Positions 45,750 to 56,948 of a stretch of 64,000 nt of DNA are shown here, piece by piece. Source of the DNA: Thamnidium elegans (taxonomy: Eukaryota > Mucoromycota > Mucoromycetes > Mucorales > Mucoraceae). The notes under the pieces are model-generated. The model had not been told where the DNA came from, searched no databases, and saw only the letters and a program-made list of their open reading frames with translations. Location: the NCBI GenBank assembly GCA_025201345.1, contig JAIXMG010000006.1, positions 496,001 through 560,000 of the forward strand, given 5' to 3'. The position numbers and the translations under genes were made by a program. Position 1 is the stretch's first letter. Each line of letters starts with the position of its first letter.

Positions 45750-48567
45750 ATGAGTAGTTTCAATCAAACACCATCTGACCTTGTACCTGATACACCAGGT
45801 CGTTATTATGGTCGTCGTACCGATATGCTTTCATCTCAATTTGAACCTTCATCACCAGCATTCTATGCCCGTACACCTGGTTCACCATCACGTATGCGTG
45901 TTAGACGTTCCGAACTCTCTTCGACACTTTTAGGAGACGATATTGGAGCTACTTCACCTTTAGCTTACCCCTCCACACCTTTACGTTCCAGCCTCAACAC
46001 ATACGACTCACCTCAAACACCTCGTACTTCCACCTTTGTACGCACACCTTTTGTGCCTCAAACACCCGGTCGTCCACTTCACTCTTCCCTTAACGCCAAC
46101 GATACACAAGAAAGTGACCCCTCTTTATCTGTCCGTCTTATTTGGGGTACCACAGTCAATATTCATGAAGCCATGACCAGTTTTCGAAACTTTTTAAATA
46201 ACTTCACTTTATCTCATCGTAAACGTCAAAATAATGAACCCATCACACCACAAGATAGGGCTCCCTTTTATCCTGCATTGTTAAATCATATCTATACAAT
46301 TCAAGCTACCAATGTCAATTTAGATTGCAGAAATTTACAAGCTTATCCCGAGACTCACAAGCTATATGATCAACTTGTCAAATATCCTCAAGAAATCATT
46401 CCTTTAATGGATCATACAATTACTGAATTTTATCTTAGTTTATTCCCAAGTCATGATTTCAACGGGTTACAATTAAAGGTACAATTTTTTTTTTTAGAAA
46501 AAAATAGAAGAAAACACTTCCTAATACTGCACGATTAGATTCGTCCTTTCAACTTATCAGATGCCGTTAATATGAGAGAATTAGATCCTCAAAGTAAGAT
46601 TAGAATACAATTTCTCTTTTTTTTTTTACATGAAATTCTAAACTTTTTTTTTTATTATAAATAGACGTCGATCAGTTAATTACAATCAAGGGTTTAATGA
46701 TTCGTGCATCACCTATTATTCCTGATATGAAGGAAGCATTCTTCCGTTGTTTGATTTGTGACTATACAGTTACAGTAAGTGTTGATCGTGGTCGTATATT
46801 GGAGCCTACACGTTGTGGTAGAGAATCATGTGCATCTGAAAACTCGATGACATTAGTCCATAACCGTTGTTTGTTTTCTGATAAGCAAGTAGCACGTATT
46901 CAAGAGACACCCGATGTTGTACCTGACGGTCAAACACCTCAAACAGTCACCATGTGCCTTTACGACGATTTAGTAGATGTAGGTAAACCAGGTGATCGAT
47001 TAGAGGTAACAGGTATCTTTCGTGGTGTACCTGTCCGAGTCAACCCTAAGCAACGTGTGATTCGCTCCTTATTTAGAACATATTTGGATGTAGTTCATAT
47101 TAAACGTACAGATAAAAAACGTATGCAAACCGATACCGCCTTTAGATCTCAATTTGGACCAGAACAGTACCAAGAAGATGATACCATTGAAGTGGTTTCT
47201 ACTGCGGATGAAGATCAAATTTTATCATTGTCAGAGAAACATGATTTATATGACGTCTTGTCTCGTTCACTTGCACCTAGTATTTATGAATTAGATGATG
47301 TTAAAAAGGGTATCTTGTTACAATTGTTTGGTGGTACTCGTAAAACTTTTAAGAAATCAGGTGCACCTCATTTTAGGGGAGATATCAATGTCTTGTTAGT
47401 AGGTGACCCAGGTACCAGTAAATCACAATTGTTACAGTACATACACAAGATTTCTCCTCGTGGTGTTTATACCTCTGGTAAGGGTTCTTCTGCTGTTGGT
47501 TTAACAGCTTATATTACCAGAGATCCTGATTCTCGTCAACTTGTATTGGAAAGTGGTGCACTTGTTTTAAGTGATGGTGGTGTTTGTTGTATTGATGAAT
47601 TTGACAAGATGTCTGATTCTACACGTTCCGTATTACATGAAGTCATGGAACAACAAACTATTTCTGTTGCTAAAGCAGGTATTATCACCACATTAAATGC
47701 TAGAACCTCTATCTGTGCTTCTGCAAATCCTATCGGTTCCAGATGGAATAAGAACTTATCTGTTCCTGCAAATCTCGATTTACCTCCACCTCTTTTATCC
47801 AGATTCGATTTATTATACTTGATTTTGGATCGTGTAGATGAAGACTCTGATCGTCGTCTCGCTAAACATTTAGTTGCTTTATATATGGAAGATATTCCTA
47901 CCACTGGTGGTATTGATATTATCAGTGTTGAACTTTTAACTAAATATATCAATTATGCAAGAGAGAAGATTCAACCTGTATTAAGTGAAGAGGCTGGTTT
48001 GAAATTAGTCGATTGTTATGTTGAGCTTCGTAAACAAGGCCAAGATCGTGGTGGTAGTGAAAAACGTGTTACAGCTACTACACGTCAATTGGAATCCATG
48101 ATTCGAATGGCTGAAGCTCATGCTAAAATGAGATTATCACATACAGTAGAGGTCTCTGATGTTAATGAAGCTTCTCGTCTCTTGCGTGAAGCTATTAAAG
48201 ATTATGCTACTGATCCCAAGACTGGCCGTATCGATATGGATCTTATTTTATCTGGTACTGCTTCTCACGAACGTAACCTTCAAAACAGTATGAAGGAGTC
48301 TTTAATCAGTAAATTATCTACTTATTCCAATAACCGTGTCGACTTTGCTAAACTATTCAAAGACTTTAACGAACAAAGTCAAGTGGTAAGTTTTTTATTT
48401 TTTTCTTTTGTTATATGTGTGTTTTACTAATTTTTAAATAACAGCCTGTGGATACTAGAAGCTTTGAAGAAGTATTAAAGTCTTTGCAAGACCAAGGTGT
48501 AATTAATGTGTCTGGTGAAGGTCGTAAACGTGTCATTCGTATTTTAACTACTACTGCCAACGCTTAA
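45750..48567 (+). CDS. MCM4: DNA replication licensing factor MCM4
   Basis: A subunit of the MCM2-7 replicative helicase. Four exons (45750-46478, 46539-46593, 46665-48385, 48445-48567), all in phase, give 875 residues, close to other Mcm4 proteins. The N-terminal 130 residues are rich in SP/TP sites (TPGRYYGRR, TPGSPSR, SPQTPRTS), the expected CDK/DDK target tail. A zinc-binding segment (CLICDYTVTV, then CGRESC) and a VRVNPKQR-type region lead to the AAA+ core. The core has Walker A GDPGTSKSQ, Walker B VCCIDEFDKM, sensor 1 ANP and arginine finger LLSRFDLLYLI. A short C-terminal winged-helix domain closes it. The subunit choice rests on the N-terminal tail and zinc spacing. Confidence 0.96.
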
Positions 48568-48655
48568 ATTTTTTTTTTTTTTGAATAAATATCATATACA
48601 TACACCCCCTTTAATCTATTTTGTATACTTGTCCATGAATTAAACTTTTTTTTTT

Positions 48656-50524
48656 TTATTGATTTTGTTCCTTGAATTGTTTTACTACTTCTGCAGTTCT
48701 CTGGATTTGTCGAATTAAAAGCCTTTCTTTATCTAAAGCAGCGCGTAACTCTTCTTTTTTTTTTTTTTTAAAAAAAAAAAAAGTTTTAGTTATACAGATA
48801 AAACAAACCAATTTCTTTTTACCATTTTTAAGAAAAAGTTCTTGAAATTCGGTGTCCTTCTTTTGTACTTGTTCTTCATGACTTGATTTTATATATTCCA
48901 ATAAGTATTCTTGATCTTCTTTTTGTTCACGAGCCTTAAAAAAGGTTTAGAACAAATTTAATACGTATATATGTACTCATTTTTTTTTTACCTGTTTTAA
49001 ATTTGTAGTTAATTCCTCAATAATTTTCTCGTCAATTTCAATTTGTTTCTTCAAGTTTTCTCTACTAGATTTTTCTTTTTTTAATTGCTCTTTTAATGAT
49101 TTACAGCGTATTTGTAGGATTTGAATATTTCTCTACAGCATAGCATCAGAAAGTGATCTTTTTTAGTTGAGCTTTTTTTTTTTTTTACCTCGGATTCACG
49201 TTTACGTTTATCTTTACTGTCTGTATCCAACCTATTTTTTAACATAACCACGCGAGTGCCTCTTAAACTATCAATAAAGTCAAAGCAAACCTTGGTTTTG
49301 GCTAATATTCTTTCATCATCAATACGATCCTACATAATAAAAAAAAAAAGTACGATGTTTTAAAAAACTTTCCGATATGGTAGTTTTATATGAAGTTTTA
49401 CTTGAAAGTAGGTACTTAATATCATTTTTTTTGCACCTGAAATATACGGACCGAGTTCTTTTGTAAGAAAGTACGGTATTTCTTCTGTAAAAGACGCGGG
49501 TGCAGAACTACTAATTATACGAACAGTATCGTCTAGCAATATTTTTGCTGTAAGCTGGCTAGAAGTCCCATTCTTTTTTTTTTTTAAAAAAGTGTACTTA
49601 CAAAGATGAACACAAGATGATTCCAATGCTTCTTTTTTATTACTAGGACTCAACAACAGAGAAAATGTAGGATATAACAAGTCAACTAAAACCAAACGTC
49701 CTTGCGTCAAATTCTTTTCATCAGTTAATTTGATACTTAACATCTGCGGTAGTTTCCTTTTGGGTTGTTCTATCTGAACCCAAATATCTGATACATCATC
49801 TACTCTTTTCATTAAGAAATCAATTCCTTTTTCACACATCGACTTGTCTAAAATAAAATAAGTAATTTTTTTTTTATGTAACTGTATATATTTTTTTTAT
49901 TACTGGTGTAAAGTAAATCTTTTCTTAAATCGTAACAACATTCATCGGTTACGCCGAGATAGACGTACTCTATTTTTATTTCGCCTTTAGTGGCTCGTAG
50001 TTTGCCTTGTAACAAATTAAGAACCATTTCCAAGTTGTTCATTCGTTTATCGTCAAGAGTTTCAGTATCACTTTTTTTTATAACGAAACAAATATATGTC
50101 AAGATAAAATTGTATTTGATTATTTTAAATGTTACCCTGCACTTAAAGAAACCATAGCTATGTCATATCCTAAATTACATTATCAGCATATACGTATAAA
50201 AAAAAAAGTATACGTTTCTTACCCTCTATGGCTTCATCTATTCCATTCTCATGTTTATCAGTAAACGTTGCGTCCGGTTCTAATCGATCATCTACAGATA
50301 CTTTTTTATCCCTTTTTTTTAACAAATTTATTAACATTTTTTATATAACTCTCATTTTTTTTTTGTTATTACATTTCTGAAGTATCAACTAGACGTATTT
50401 CATAAGCACTTTCTGAAGGTTCTACTTCTAGTAAGCAAGATATGGAGGTATTGGATTGCGAAATCGGCAGAGAGCCTTCTTTTGAAACCACACAAACTAT
50501 TGCTTCTACTTTTGTGATTTTCAT
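48656..50524 (-). CDS. Degenerate kinesin-like protein (pseudokinesin)
   Basis: Eleven coding segments fit in phase (50373-50524, 50223-50311, 50136-50169, 49904-50070, 49602-49847, 49402-49547, 49189-49329, 48992-49132, 48823-48934, 48656-48750, with the 49548-49601 intron removed) and give 440 residues. Residues 1-300 follow the order of a kinesin head. IDEAIEGYDIAMVSLSAG stands where YNGTIFAYGQTGSGKT belongs, IEYVYLGVTDECCYDL for the EIYNExxxDLL strand, and GRLVLVDL before the switch II site. ESSCVHLSKIL and IPYFLTKELGPYISGAKKMI stand for the INKSL and IPYRDSKLT...KT blocks. The P-loop GxxxxGK[ST], switch I SSRSH and switch II DLAGSE are all absent, so ATP hydrolysis is very unlikely. Residues about 320-440 form a charged coiled coil. 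Vik1/Cik1 are a known precedent for dead kinesin heads, but with the head at the C-terminus. Which kinesin family it came from is unclear. Confidence 0.65.
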
Positions 50525-51569
50525 GATCAAAACTTATTTGACAACAATAAGAGAGACGGAAAGAAAAAGTTGTGATAAATGAGTCATCTGCAACTTAAAG
50601 AATTATTTCAAATGATTGTTTTGATTTAATAAGTTGACGATTAAAATTTACACAGTCGAAAGCTCGGCTGCTTATTGAGTAATGTGATGGTTTAAAAAAG
50701 TTGAGCGGACAATAGTACGGCTTTCTCATTCGTTCGTAGTTGGTTATTGGTATCACTGGCTCTCACTAAAAAAAAAAGGGTATGCAGGTATATCATGCAT
50801 GTACACTCAGTTCTTCATCACTTGTTTTTTTTAAAAAATATGCAAGCGAAAAAAAAAAAAAATGTCTTAATTATACAATCGCTTTCTTTATTTTTTTGTT
50901 ATTTTAATCAATTCTAATAAAGTAGAAAAAAACTTTATAAAAAACTATTGTGAATGACCTATGTACCCTTAAATCCCTTCTTACGCGAGTTACCCCCCTT
51001 TTTTTTCACATACCAAGGTATCCTCCCCCCTTACTTTTCGTATGCTTGAGCGATGCCGTGTCTTTCCATAAACTTAAGAGAGGATAAAGCTGATGCAGTC
51101 ACTTATTGTTTAGATTTCCAGGTTTTTTTTATGGGTTATCAACTACTAGTTCGCCTTTTTTTTAAAAAAAAAGAAAAACATGAAGCAGCTACAAGTAACA
51201 GATTCTATTATGCCTCATCCAGGCTTTTAAGATAGAGACCGACTCAAAAAAAAAAAAAAAATACGAATATATAGGGATAGCGAAACGACTCATTATAGAA
51301 TACATGCGCCTAAAACCAGTAACATTTAGGCCATATACCTTCTACCCAAAGTAACACACACTACCGAGATTAAAAAACACACCACCTTAAATGATTACAT
51401 AATGCAAAGAACAAAAAATCCGCATAAAAAAACAATGTACACATTTTTTTAGAACCTTCGTTTAAACATGGAGGTGATATTTATTCTTTTTGATTCCAAA
51501 AAAAAAAATTATACCGAAGAATAAAAATGATTTAAAGGAAGAAGGAGGTTTACAATGATTACAAGTTAT
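50525..51569. other. Spacer between pseudokinesin and RPL26
   Basis: The left end is the presumed promoter of the minus-strand kinesin-like gene. The rest is AT-rich with A-runs. A 60-codon plus ORF at 51053-51235 shows no coding character. Confidence 0.45.
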
Positions 51570-52430
51570 TTACTAAAAAAAAAAGAGAAAAAAGAATTAG
51601 TTTACAGTACTACAAACTATTTAAACAATTGAACTTACTTGCTTCATGGCATCCTTCTTACCCTTACGGTCAAGAATGGCAACACGGCTCTTATCTAACT
51701 TGAGGTTGGTGATAACAACCTTGGAAGGAGAGATACCAATGGGAGCAGTAGCACCGTTGACCTTCTCGCGAGAGACACGATCGATGTGGATAACCCACTT
51801 CTTACGGTAGACTTGGACAACCTTACCTTCGCGACCCTTGTAGGTACCACGAACAACCATAACTTCATCATCCTTACGAACGGGGATAGAACGGGTCTAA
51901 ATACAGTATAATTTTTTAGTTTAAAAATTTGCTTGTCAGATTTTTTTTTTTCGGTATACATACGTTGTACTTTTCCTTGAGTTCCTTGGACAAAGGAGAA
52001 CTCATGATCTTACGACGAACATCAGAGGTGGCGGAGAAGTGAGCCTTTCTGCTCTTTCTGCGAGAGGAGCTAACGTCTATTTTAGAAGAAAGTCGTTAAT
52101 ATCACAAAATGTCAAAAATAATAATCTAAATCTCTAGTTTGAAATCGGATGTGTGTTTTTTAAAAAATGAAAATATTCATGATGAGGGAAGTGAATGTAA
52201 ATGCGTGAGTTTCTCTTTTTTTGATTGCAACGAAAAAAAGAGGGTTGCCCTGTTATGTGTGTCGAATAATATTTTTTTTTTGTTTCGAGTTCTGTAAATC
52301 GTTATTTTTTTTTTTATTTTTTCATCCAGTGTAAGAAAAAAAAATCCACCTTCCTCATTGTCATATTCAAAAAAAACATCCATCCGTCCAAGTAGAGTTA
52401 AAAGGGGTGCTTACCAGCGGAGAACTTCAT
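51570..52430 (-). CDS. RPL26: 60S ribosomal protein L26 (uL24)
   Basis: Exons 52415-52430, 51964-52076 and 51639-51896 give [19 protein letters not shown], then [13 protein letters not shown] joined to [21 protein letters not shown], and the KOW motif [21 protein letters not shown]. The protein ends [18 protein letters not shown]. This is uL24, which sits near the exit tunnel of the large subunit. The first intron (338 nt) is several times longer than others here, typical for ribosomal protein genes. The 3' end is odd: CAA is followed by GTAAGT, an ACTAAT branch-like site and a long T-tract ending in TAG. TAA comes immediately after, so the last coding exon would be a stop codon alone (51570-51572). 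Without that splice the protein would add four residues and stop at 51621. Confidence 0.93.
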
Positions 52431-53446
52431 CTTTGTATAATGTGGGATGGAGTGAAAAAGGAAGATCTATATGGATGCCTTAGCCTTAGTGATGCAAATG
52501 TGCCTGCCCAGTTTCGGGCGGGTCGAGCCGGACTCTTAAACTTACTCAAGTTTTTTTTTCTAAGCACTGGGTTTTAAAAGAGTAGTGTCTCTATGGCAAT
52601 TGTCTGAAGAGAAAGGAGCTATAGTAACTATGGTTGTTAAGCTACGAACGTACATAAAAAGGAATTTATGGGTAGTTTTATCTACTACGCAATTGTGAAT
52701 TGTATACGAGAAAAAAAAACTCCTTCTTCCCCCCTTTTTTCGATTGATCATAGTTACTGTCATAACTGATATATCTGTTAATATACCTACTGAAATTAAA
52801 AAGCTGCAATTTAAAAAGAAATTGTGTCGTAATACACAACTGCTTGTAGATGAATCTTGTTCTCTTTCCTAAAGAGTTCAAAGTAGAAAAGGAACGAAGA
52901 ACAAAGAAACGCCGGTAAGTCAGTTTAGCGATATAAAACTGCATGATGATACTATCGTTACAGGTTTTTCTTTTTGTAATATTCTATAATTGATGAAATA
53001 TGTTCTATACACAATAAATAGGAATAAGTGTATGCATGCGTGTATGTTTATCAGTCTAACAGAATTTTATTTTTATTTTTCTCTCTCGAGGTAAACAACT
53101 CTTACAATTTGACTTATTACACGATTTACATTTCAAGTATCTAACGGAAAAATAGAATAAACTAACAACGAGAGTTGCATCGTCAACATATAGAGTTAGT
53201 TACTTTATGCGACTATTCTAAGAACATTCTCTTTCTTGTGACCAACAGATGCTACTCAAAAGGGGACAAAGTGAGATCCACAAGCAAAACAGAAAAACTT
53301 TTACAGGCACAAAAAAAAAGTCGTTTTGCATTTTCCAAGAAAAAGTTATTGATACCGATCTAGTTAAGCCAATTGTTATTGCTAACACGGTATGATCTTA
53401 AGCCTGTAAATGAAATTCTTTTTGTTATGCATTAAAAAAAAATTGT

Positions 53447-53494
53447 ACTCCGGACCGGGATTAATCCCACGTGATGGTTATTTGTTACCGGAGT
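53447..53494. repeat. 7-bp inverted repeat around GGGATTAATCCC
   Basis: ACTCCGG (53447-53453) pairs with CCGGAGT (53488-53494). The interval holds the 12-base palindrome GGGATTAATCCC. The 34-base interval is too short for a tRNA, though the outer stem and inner arm resemble a shortened tRNA shape on the minus strand. It stands out as a GC-rich structured island. Confidence 0.4.
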
Positions 53495-53687
53495 GTGCAC
53501 CCTGATTGCATTTAGGTTCATGTCAAAAAAAAAAAAAAAAGGAACCGGCAGTGTTATATGCATTGTATTTTTTTTTTATAAGCAAGAGTGATGCAATTAA
53601 AATCATGATTTTCATTCTATTTAAGAAAAAATAAATTGGGAGTTTATATATTATCTCCCTCTTTTATATATATATACTTTTTTTTTC

Positions 53688-53691
<4 letters not shown>

Positions 53692-53722
<31 letters not shown>
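53692..53722. repeat. 31-base poly-T tract abutting a start codon
   Basis: An uninterrupted T-run ending three bases before the ATG at 53726. In the mRNA it would be either a U-rich leader or the pyrimidine tract of a leader intron. Confidence 0.75.
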
Positions 53723-53725
<3 letters not shown>

Positions 53726-53727
<2 letters not shown>

Positions 53728-54419
53728 GGGTGATACTAATAAATCAACCCCCATTTATTATGAATTTGAAGATTATGATTACTTTGGAGATTTTATTACT
53801 AGTCGATATGTAAAAGGATATTGGACAGCGTTTTATGCTCTGTGTCTATATTGGGGATTCTTTTGGTTTAGTAGACATATCTTTGGCGATGGAAATAATC
53901 ATATGTTTAGCCGTGAAGAAGCCGTTCATAATCTAGAAAGCGATAGGAATAGGAATAATAGGCGACATTTAGCTTGGACAAATAGTTCAACTGCAATTGA
54001 TATATATGTAACGTATCTCTACTATATATACAATCTTAAAAAAAAACCAGTATATTAATAAAAATATATATGTGTATGTAGACCAGACTCAACCGTACTT
54101 GTAATTCGCTTCGTGATATAACACTACTATTACTTTCGGCACTTGTAATAAACACAATGGCACGCGGTGGTAAGAGATCAGTCATGATACTAGCTTGGAT
54201 GTAAGTATAAAAAAAAAAATACAGTATTATTAAAGAGTAGTTAACTAAAAAATAAAATAAAAACAAAATAGATATTTTGTAATGGCAGTAATTTGGTCAA
54301 TTTATGAAATGATATCATCACATCATTTAGCAAAACTAAGTTCGTCTATCGTATTTTATGGTATTTGTATAACAATAGGTGCAATTGCCTTTCAAAAAGG
54401 ATTTGATGAATTTGATTGA
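53726..54419 (+). CDS. Four-helix membrane protein, function unknown
   Basis: Three exons (53726-54007, 54082-54200, 54272-54419) in phase give 182 residues. An acidic, Tyr-rich N-terminus (YYEFEDYDYFGDF) precedes helix 1 (YWTAFYALCLYWGFFWFS). A polar loop of about 60 residues with an RNRNNRR cluster follows. Three closely spaced helices come next (DITLLLLSALVINTMA, MILAWIYFVMAVIWSIYEM, IVFYGICITIGAIAFQKG) and a short acidic end. There is no cleavable signal peptide. I do not recognise the family. Correct splicing of three short exons into a clean membrane topology argues that it is a real gene. It lies 150 bases upstream of TFIIS on the same strand. Confidence 0.7.
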
Positions 54420-54569
54420 ACCTCAGCGAATGTGTATATGTGTGTCGTGCTCAAGGTGACGTTGAATTTCAGTGGGGCAAATTTTTTTCTTTTTTTTTTT
54501 CGTATAAAAAAAAACTACCTCGCTTTTTTTTTCCTTCTTTATATAAAATATACTTTTTTTTTAAACTAA

Positions 54570-55682
54570 ATGAGTGCAGAGGAACAACTTAACAAGGCTA
54601 AAAGTGCACTTCAAAACGCTTTAAAACAAGAAAATACACAAGTAAAATAAAATAAAATAAAATATGTATTTTTTAATTTTTTTATTAATAAAATATGTGT
54701 CTATAAAACAAAAAAAAAACCGCCATTTTTTTTTTCTTAGACGTGTTTGGACATATTAGACTCACTGATTAAAATTAAAGTGAATGGAGAATTATTAAAG
54801 GTAATAATAATAAATTTATGAAACAAAGACCAAATGTATATTGATATATAAACAAATAGAAAACTGATATTGGTAAAACAATTGGAAAATTAAGAACACA
54901 TCAAGATACGAAATTATCGATTAAAGCAAAGACGATTGTAAAGAAATGGAAAGACGACGTTGTACGTCAAACTGATAAACCAGCACCTACATCAATTCGT
55001 ATCGAATCCCCCACAATAAAAAAAATATCCCCTGTTTCTTCTCAAACTTCATCACCAAAGACTCCTGTAATGGAAGGTCCTCCACGTACAGTGAAAACGG
55101 ATGAAGTATCCTTTAAGTCTACAGGTAATGTTCCTCGTAATAAGACAATTGAGTTAATGTATGCTGCTATTGGTTTCGGAAGTGGTGCAGGTAAATATAT
55201 ATATATATACTATATGATAGAATGTGTCCTAAAAACAATTATATCTATTTTTTTTAGATGCTGATTTACTGTTAAAACGTGCTATAAGCATTGAAAAGAC
55301 GATTTATTTAGAATTTGGAGATATTAACCAAGATTATAAAAACAAAGTACGTTCTTTGGCTTTAAATCTTAAGAATAAGAGTAATCCAGGGTTACGTGAA
55401 AGCGTAGTTAGTGGTGAATTATCTGTTGAGAAATTGTGTAAGATGAGTGTAGATGCTATGGCTTCCGAAGAAGCACAGGCACGTGATCGTAAACTCGCAG
55501 AGGAAGCATTATTTAAAGCAAGAGGCGCAGGCTCGGCTCAAGCAGAAACTGATATGTTTAAATGCGGTAAATGTGGTGGTAGAAAGTGTACTTATTTCCA
55601 AATGCAAACAAGAAGTGCTGATGAACCTATGACTACTTTTGTTACCTGTGTTATCTGTGGTAATCACTGGAAGTTTTGTTAA
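54570..55682 (+). CDS. DST1: Transcription elongation factor TFIIS
   Basis: A factor that rescues backtracked RNA polymerase II by promoting transcript cleavage. Domain I (LW domain) is spread over the first three exons: MSAEEQLNKAKSALQNA, LDILDSLIKIKVNGELLK, KTDIGKTIGKLRTH and AKTIVKKWKDDV. A Ser/Pro linker leads to domain II (RNKTIELMYAAI, then NLKNKSNPGLRESVVSG and LSVEKLCKMSVDAMASEE). The C-terminal zinc ribbon is CGKCGGRKCTYFQMQTRSADEP, with the essential acidic pair next to the tip, ending CVICGNHWKFC. All four zinc cysteines are present. There are about five exons. The start at 54570 follows an A/T-rich leader and gives the normal N-terminus. Confidence 0.95.
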
Positions 55683-55970
55683 AAAACCCTTTCTCTACAC
55701 TAATAATAATAATTATAAAAACCAATTTTTTTTTTAACCCTGGCACCAAAAAAAAAAAAAAAATTCCTTCACACTCATTCTTTAAATTTTTGATGGAACA
55801 AATAATATGATTATTTTTAATAAATTATTTTTTTTTTTTTTTTGGTTTGTATATAAATATAGGATATTGCGTAGGTGTAAAAAAAGATTAAAAGGGGATA
55901 TTAATACTACTATAATATGATACTGAATGGAATATTTATACGTTTACCACTATTAAAAAAAGAAAGGAAA

Positions 55971-56948
55971 TTAGTTTAATTGTGCATTTTTTATATTATA
56001 TTTTATACGTACACCACCATGGTTATGATCGTGGTCATGAGGGAAGTCTTCCATAGGAGGGCTATGAAATAAATGAGTACATAGTATATAAAAAAAATAA
56101 GGTGTGTTATCTTACAGGAGAGTAGGCATCTCAACAACCCACTTGGTCTTGGTAAGTGTCATGGTGTGAGAAAGATCAATGTTTTGAATGGGATACTTGT
56201 TGTGGCCATAACCATGGTCATAACCGTGGCCTTGACCTTGACCGTAACCCTTGTGCTTGTATCCACCGCCACCGCTTCCCTTACCACCCTTCTTGTGATG
56301 ATGATAATCATCATCATCCTCATCATCATCATCATCGTCATCATCATCATCATCATCATGATCGTGGTGCTTATCATCCTTATCATCCTTATCATCCTTA
56401 TCATCCTTATCATCCTTATCATCATCATCCTCATCATCATCATCATCGTCGTGCTTACCACCCTTCTTGTGGAAAGCAACATTGGCGTGGTTTAAGACAC
56501 GAATGGCAGCAGTACCAGCTTCGTAAGGACCGTTAGCCTTGATGGTGATCTTGTGAGAACCCTTGGCTAAATCAAATACACCTTTACTGAAACGATCATC
56601 CTTGAGAGCTTCCTCAGGAGTAGCAGCGAAGACTTGATCATCTTTCATGGCATCAACCTTGGTGGTCATGCCAAGAGATTTACCGTTATCAAAGATTTCA
56701 AACATATCACCACGGTTCTTGAAATCGGTGATTTGGATACGAGCACCTTGTTCAGCCATAAGATCAAAGGATTCTCTGGCAACGGCTTCTCCACCCTTCC
56801 AACGGAATGTGACAAAGGCATCGGTTAAAGGAGCAGAAACAGAAGCTTCTTCTTCAAGGAAGTTGACTGGGTTGAAATCAGCATTGGTGGCTAATGCTGA
56901 ACCAGCAAAAAGTGCAATAGCAGTAGTAATAGCAAAAACGGAACGCAT
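55971..56948 (-). CDS. Secreted protein with Asp/His/Lys-rich tail
   Basis: A signal peptide (about residues 1-20, ending SALA-TNADF) is followed by a compact domain of about 135 residues (FVTFRWKGGEAVARESFDL to AAIRVLNHANVAFHK), likely beta-rich, with no family I can name. The tail starts with KKGGKH, then long Asp runs, five KDD repeats coded by a perfect 9-base tandem repeat (56371-56415), HH/DH mixtures, a second Asp run, and a Gly/His/Tyr-rich part. The simple reading ends at 56112. A GTAAGA donor and a TTTCATAG acceptor would add a second exon (55971-56061) encoding PPMEDFPHDHDHNHGG and a basic end, giving 307 residues. The composition suggests binding of calcium, copper or zinc outside the cell (inferred). 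It is alone, with no linked metal genes. Confidence 0.7.
56371..56415. repeat. 9-bp tandem repeat, five copies, coding
   Basis: TTATCATCC is repeated five times without change. On the coding strand it gives GGATGATAA, read as KDD. Identity at silent positions points to recent expansion by slippage. Confidence 0.85.

Larger units (their letters stand above)
52431..53725. other. Spacer upstream of RPL26 and 4-TM gene
   Basis: Left end: RPL26 promoter with a GC-rich patch (about 52505-52535, CGGGCGGGTCGAGCCGGACTC). Middle: ORFs without coding character. Near 53447-53494 an inverted repeat ACTCCGG/CCGGAGT surrounds a GGGATTAATCCC palindrome. Right end: a 31-base T-run directly before the next ATG. 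Confidence 0.45.

Noticed and set aside
56156..56536. Plus-strand His-rich ORFs opposite the secreted protein
   Set aside because: The His and Ile/Met repeats are the antisense readings of the Asp/Lys codon repeat. The minus-strand frame has a signal peptide and a proper start.
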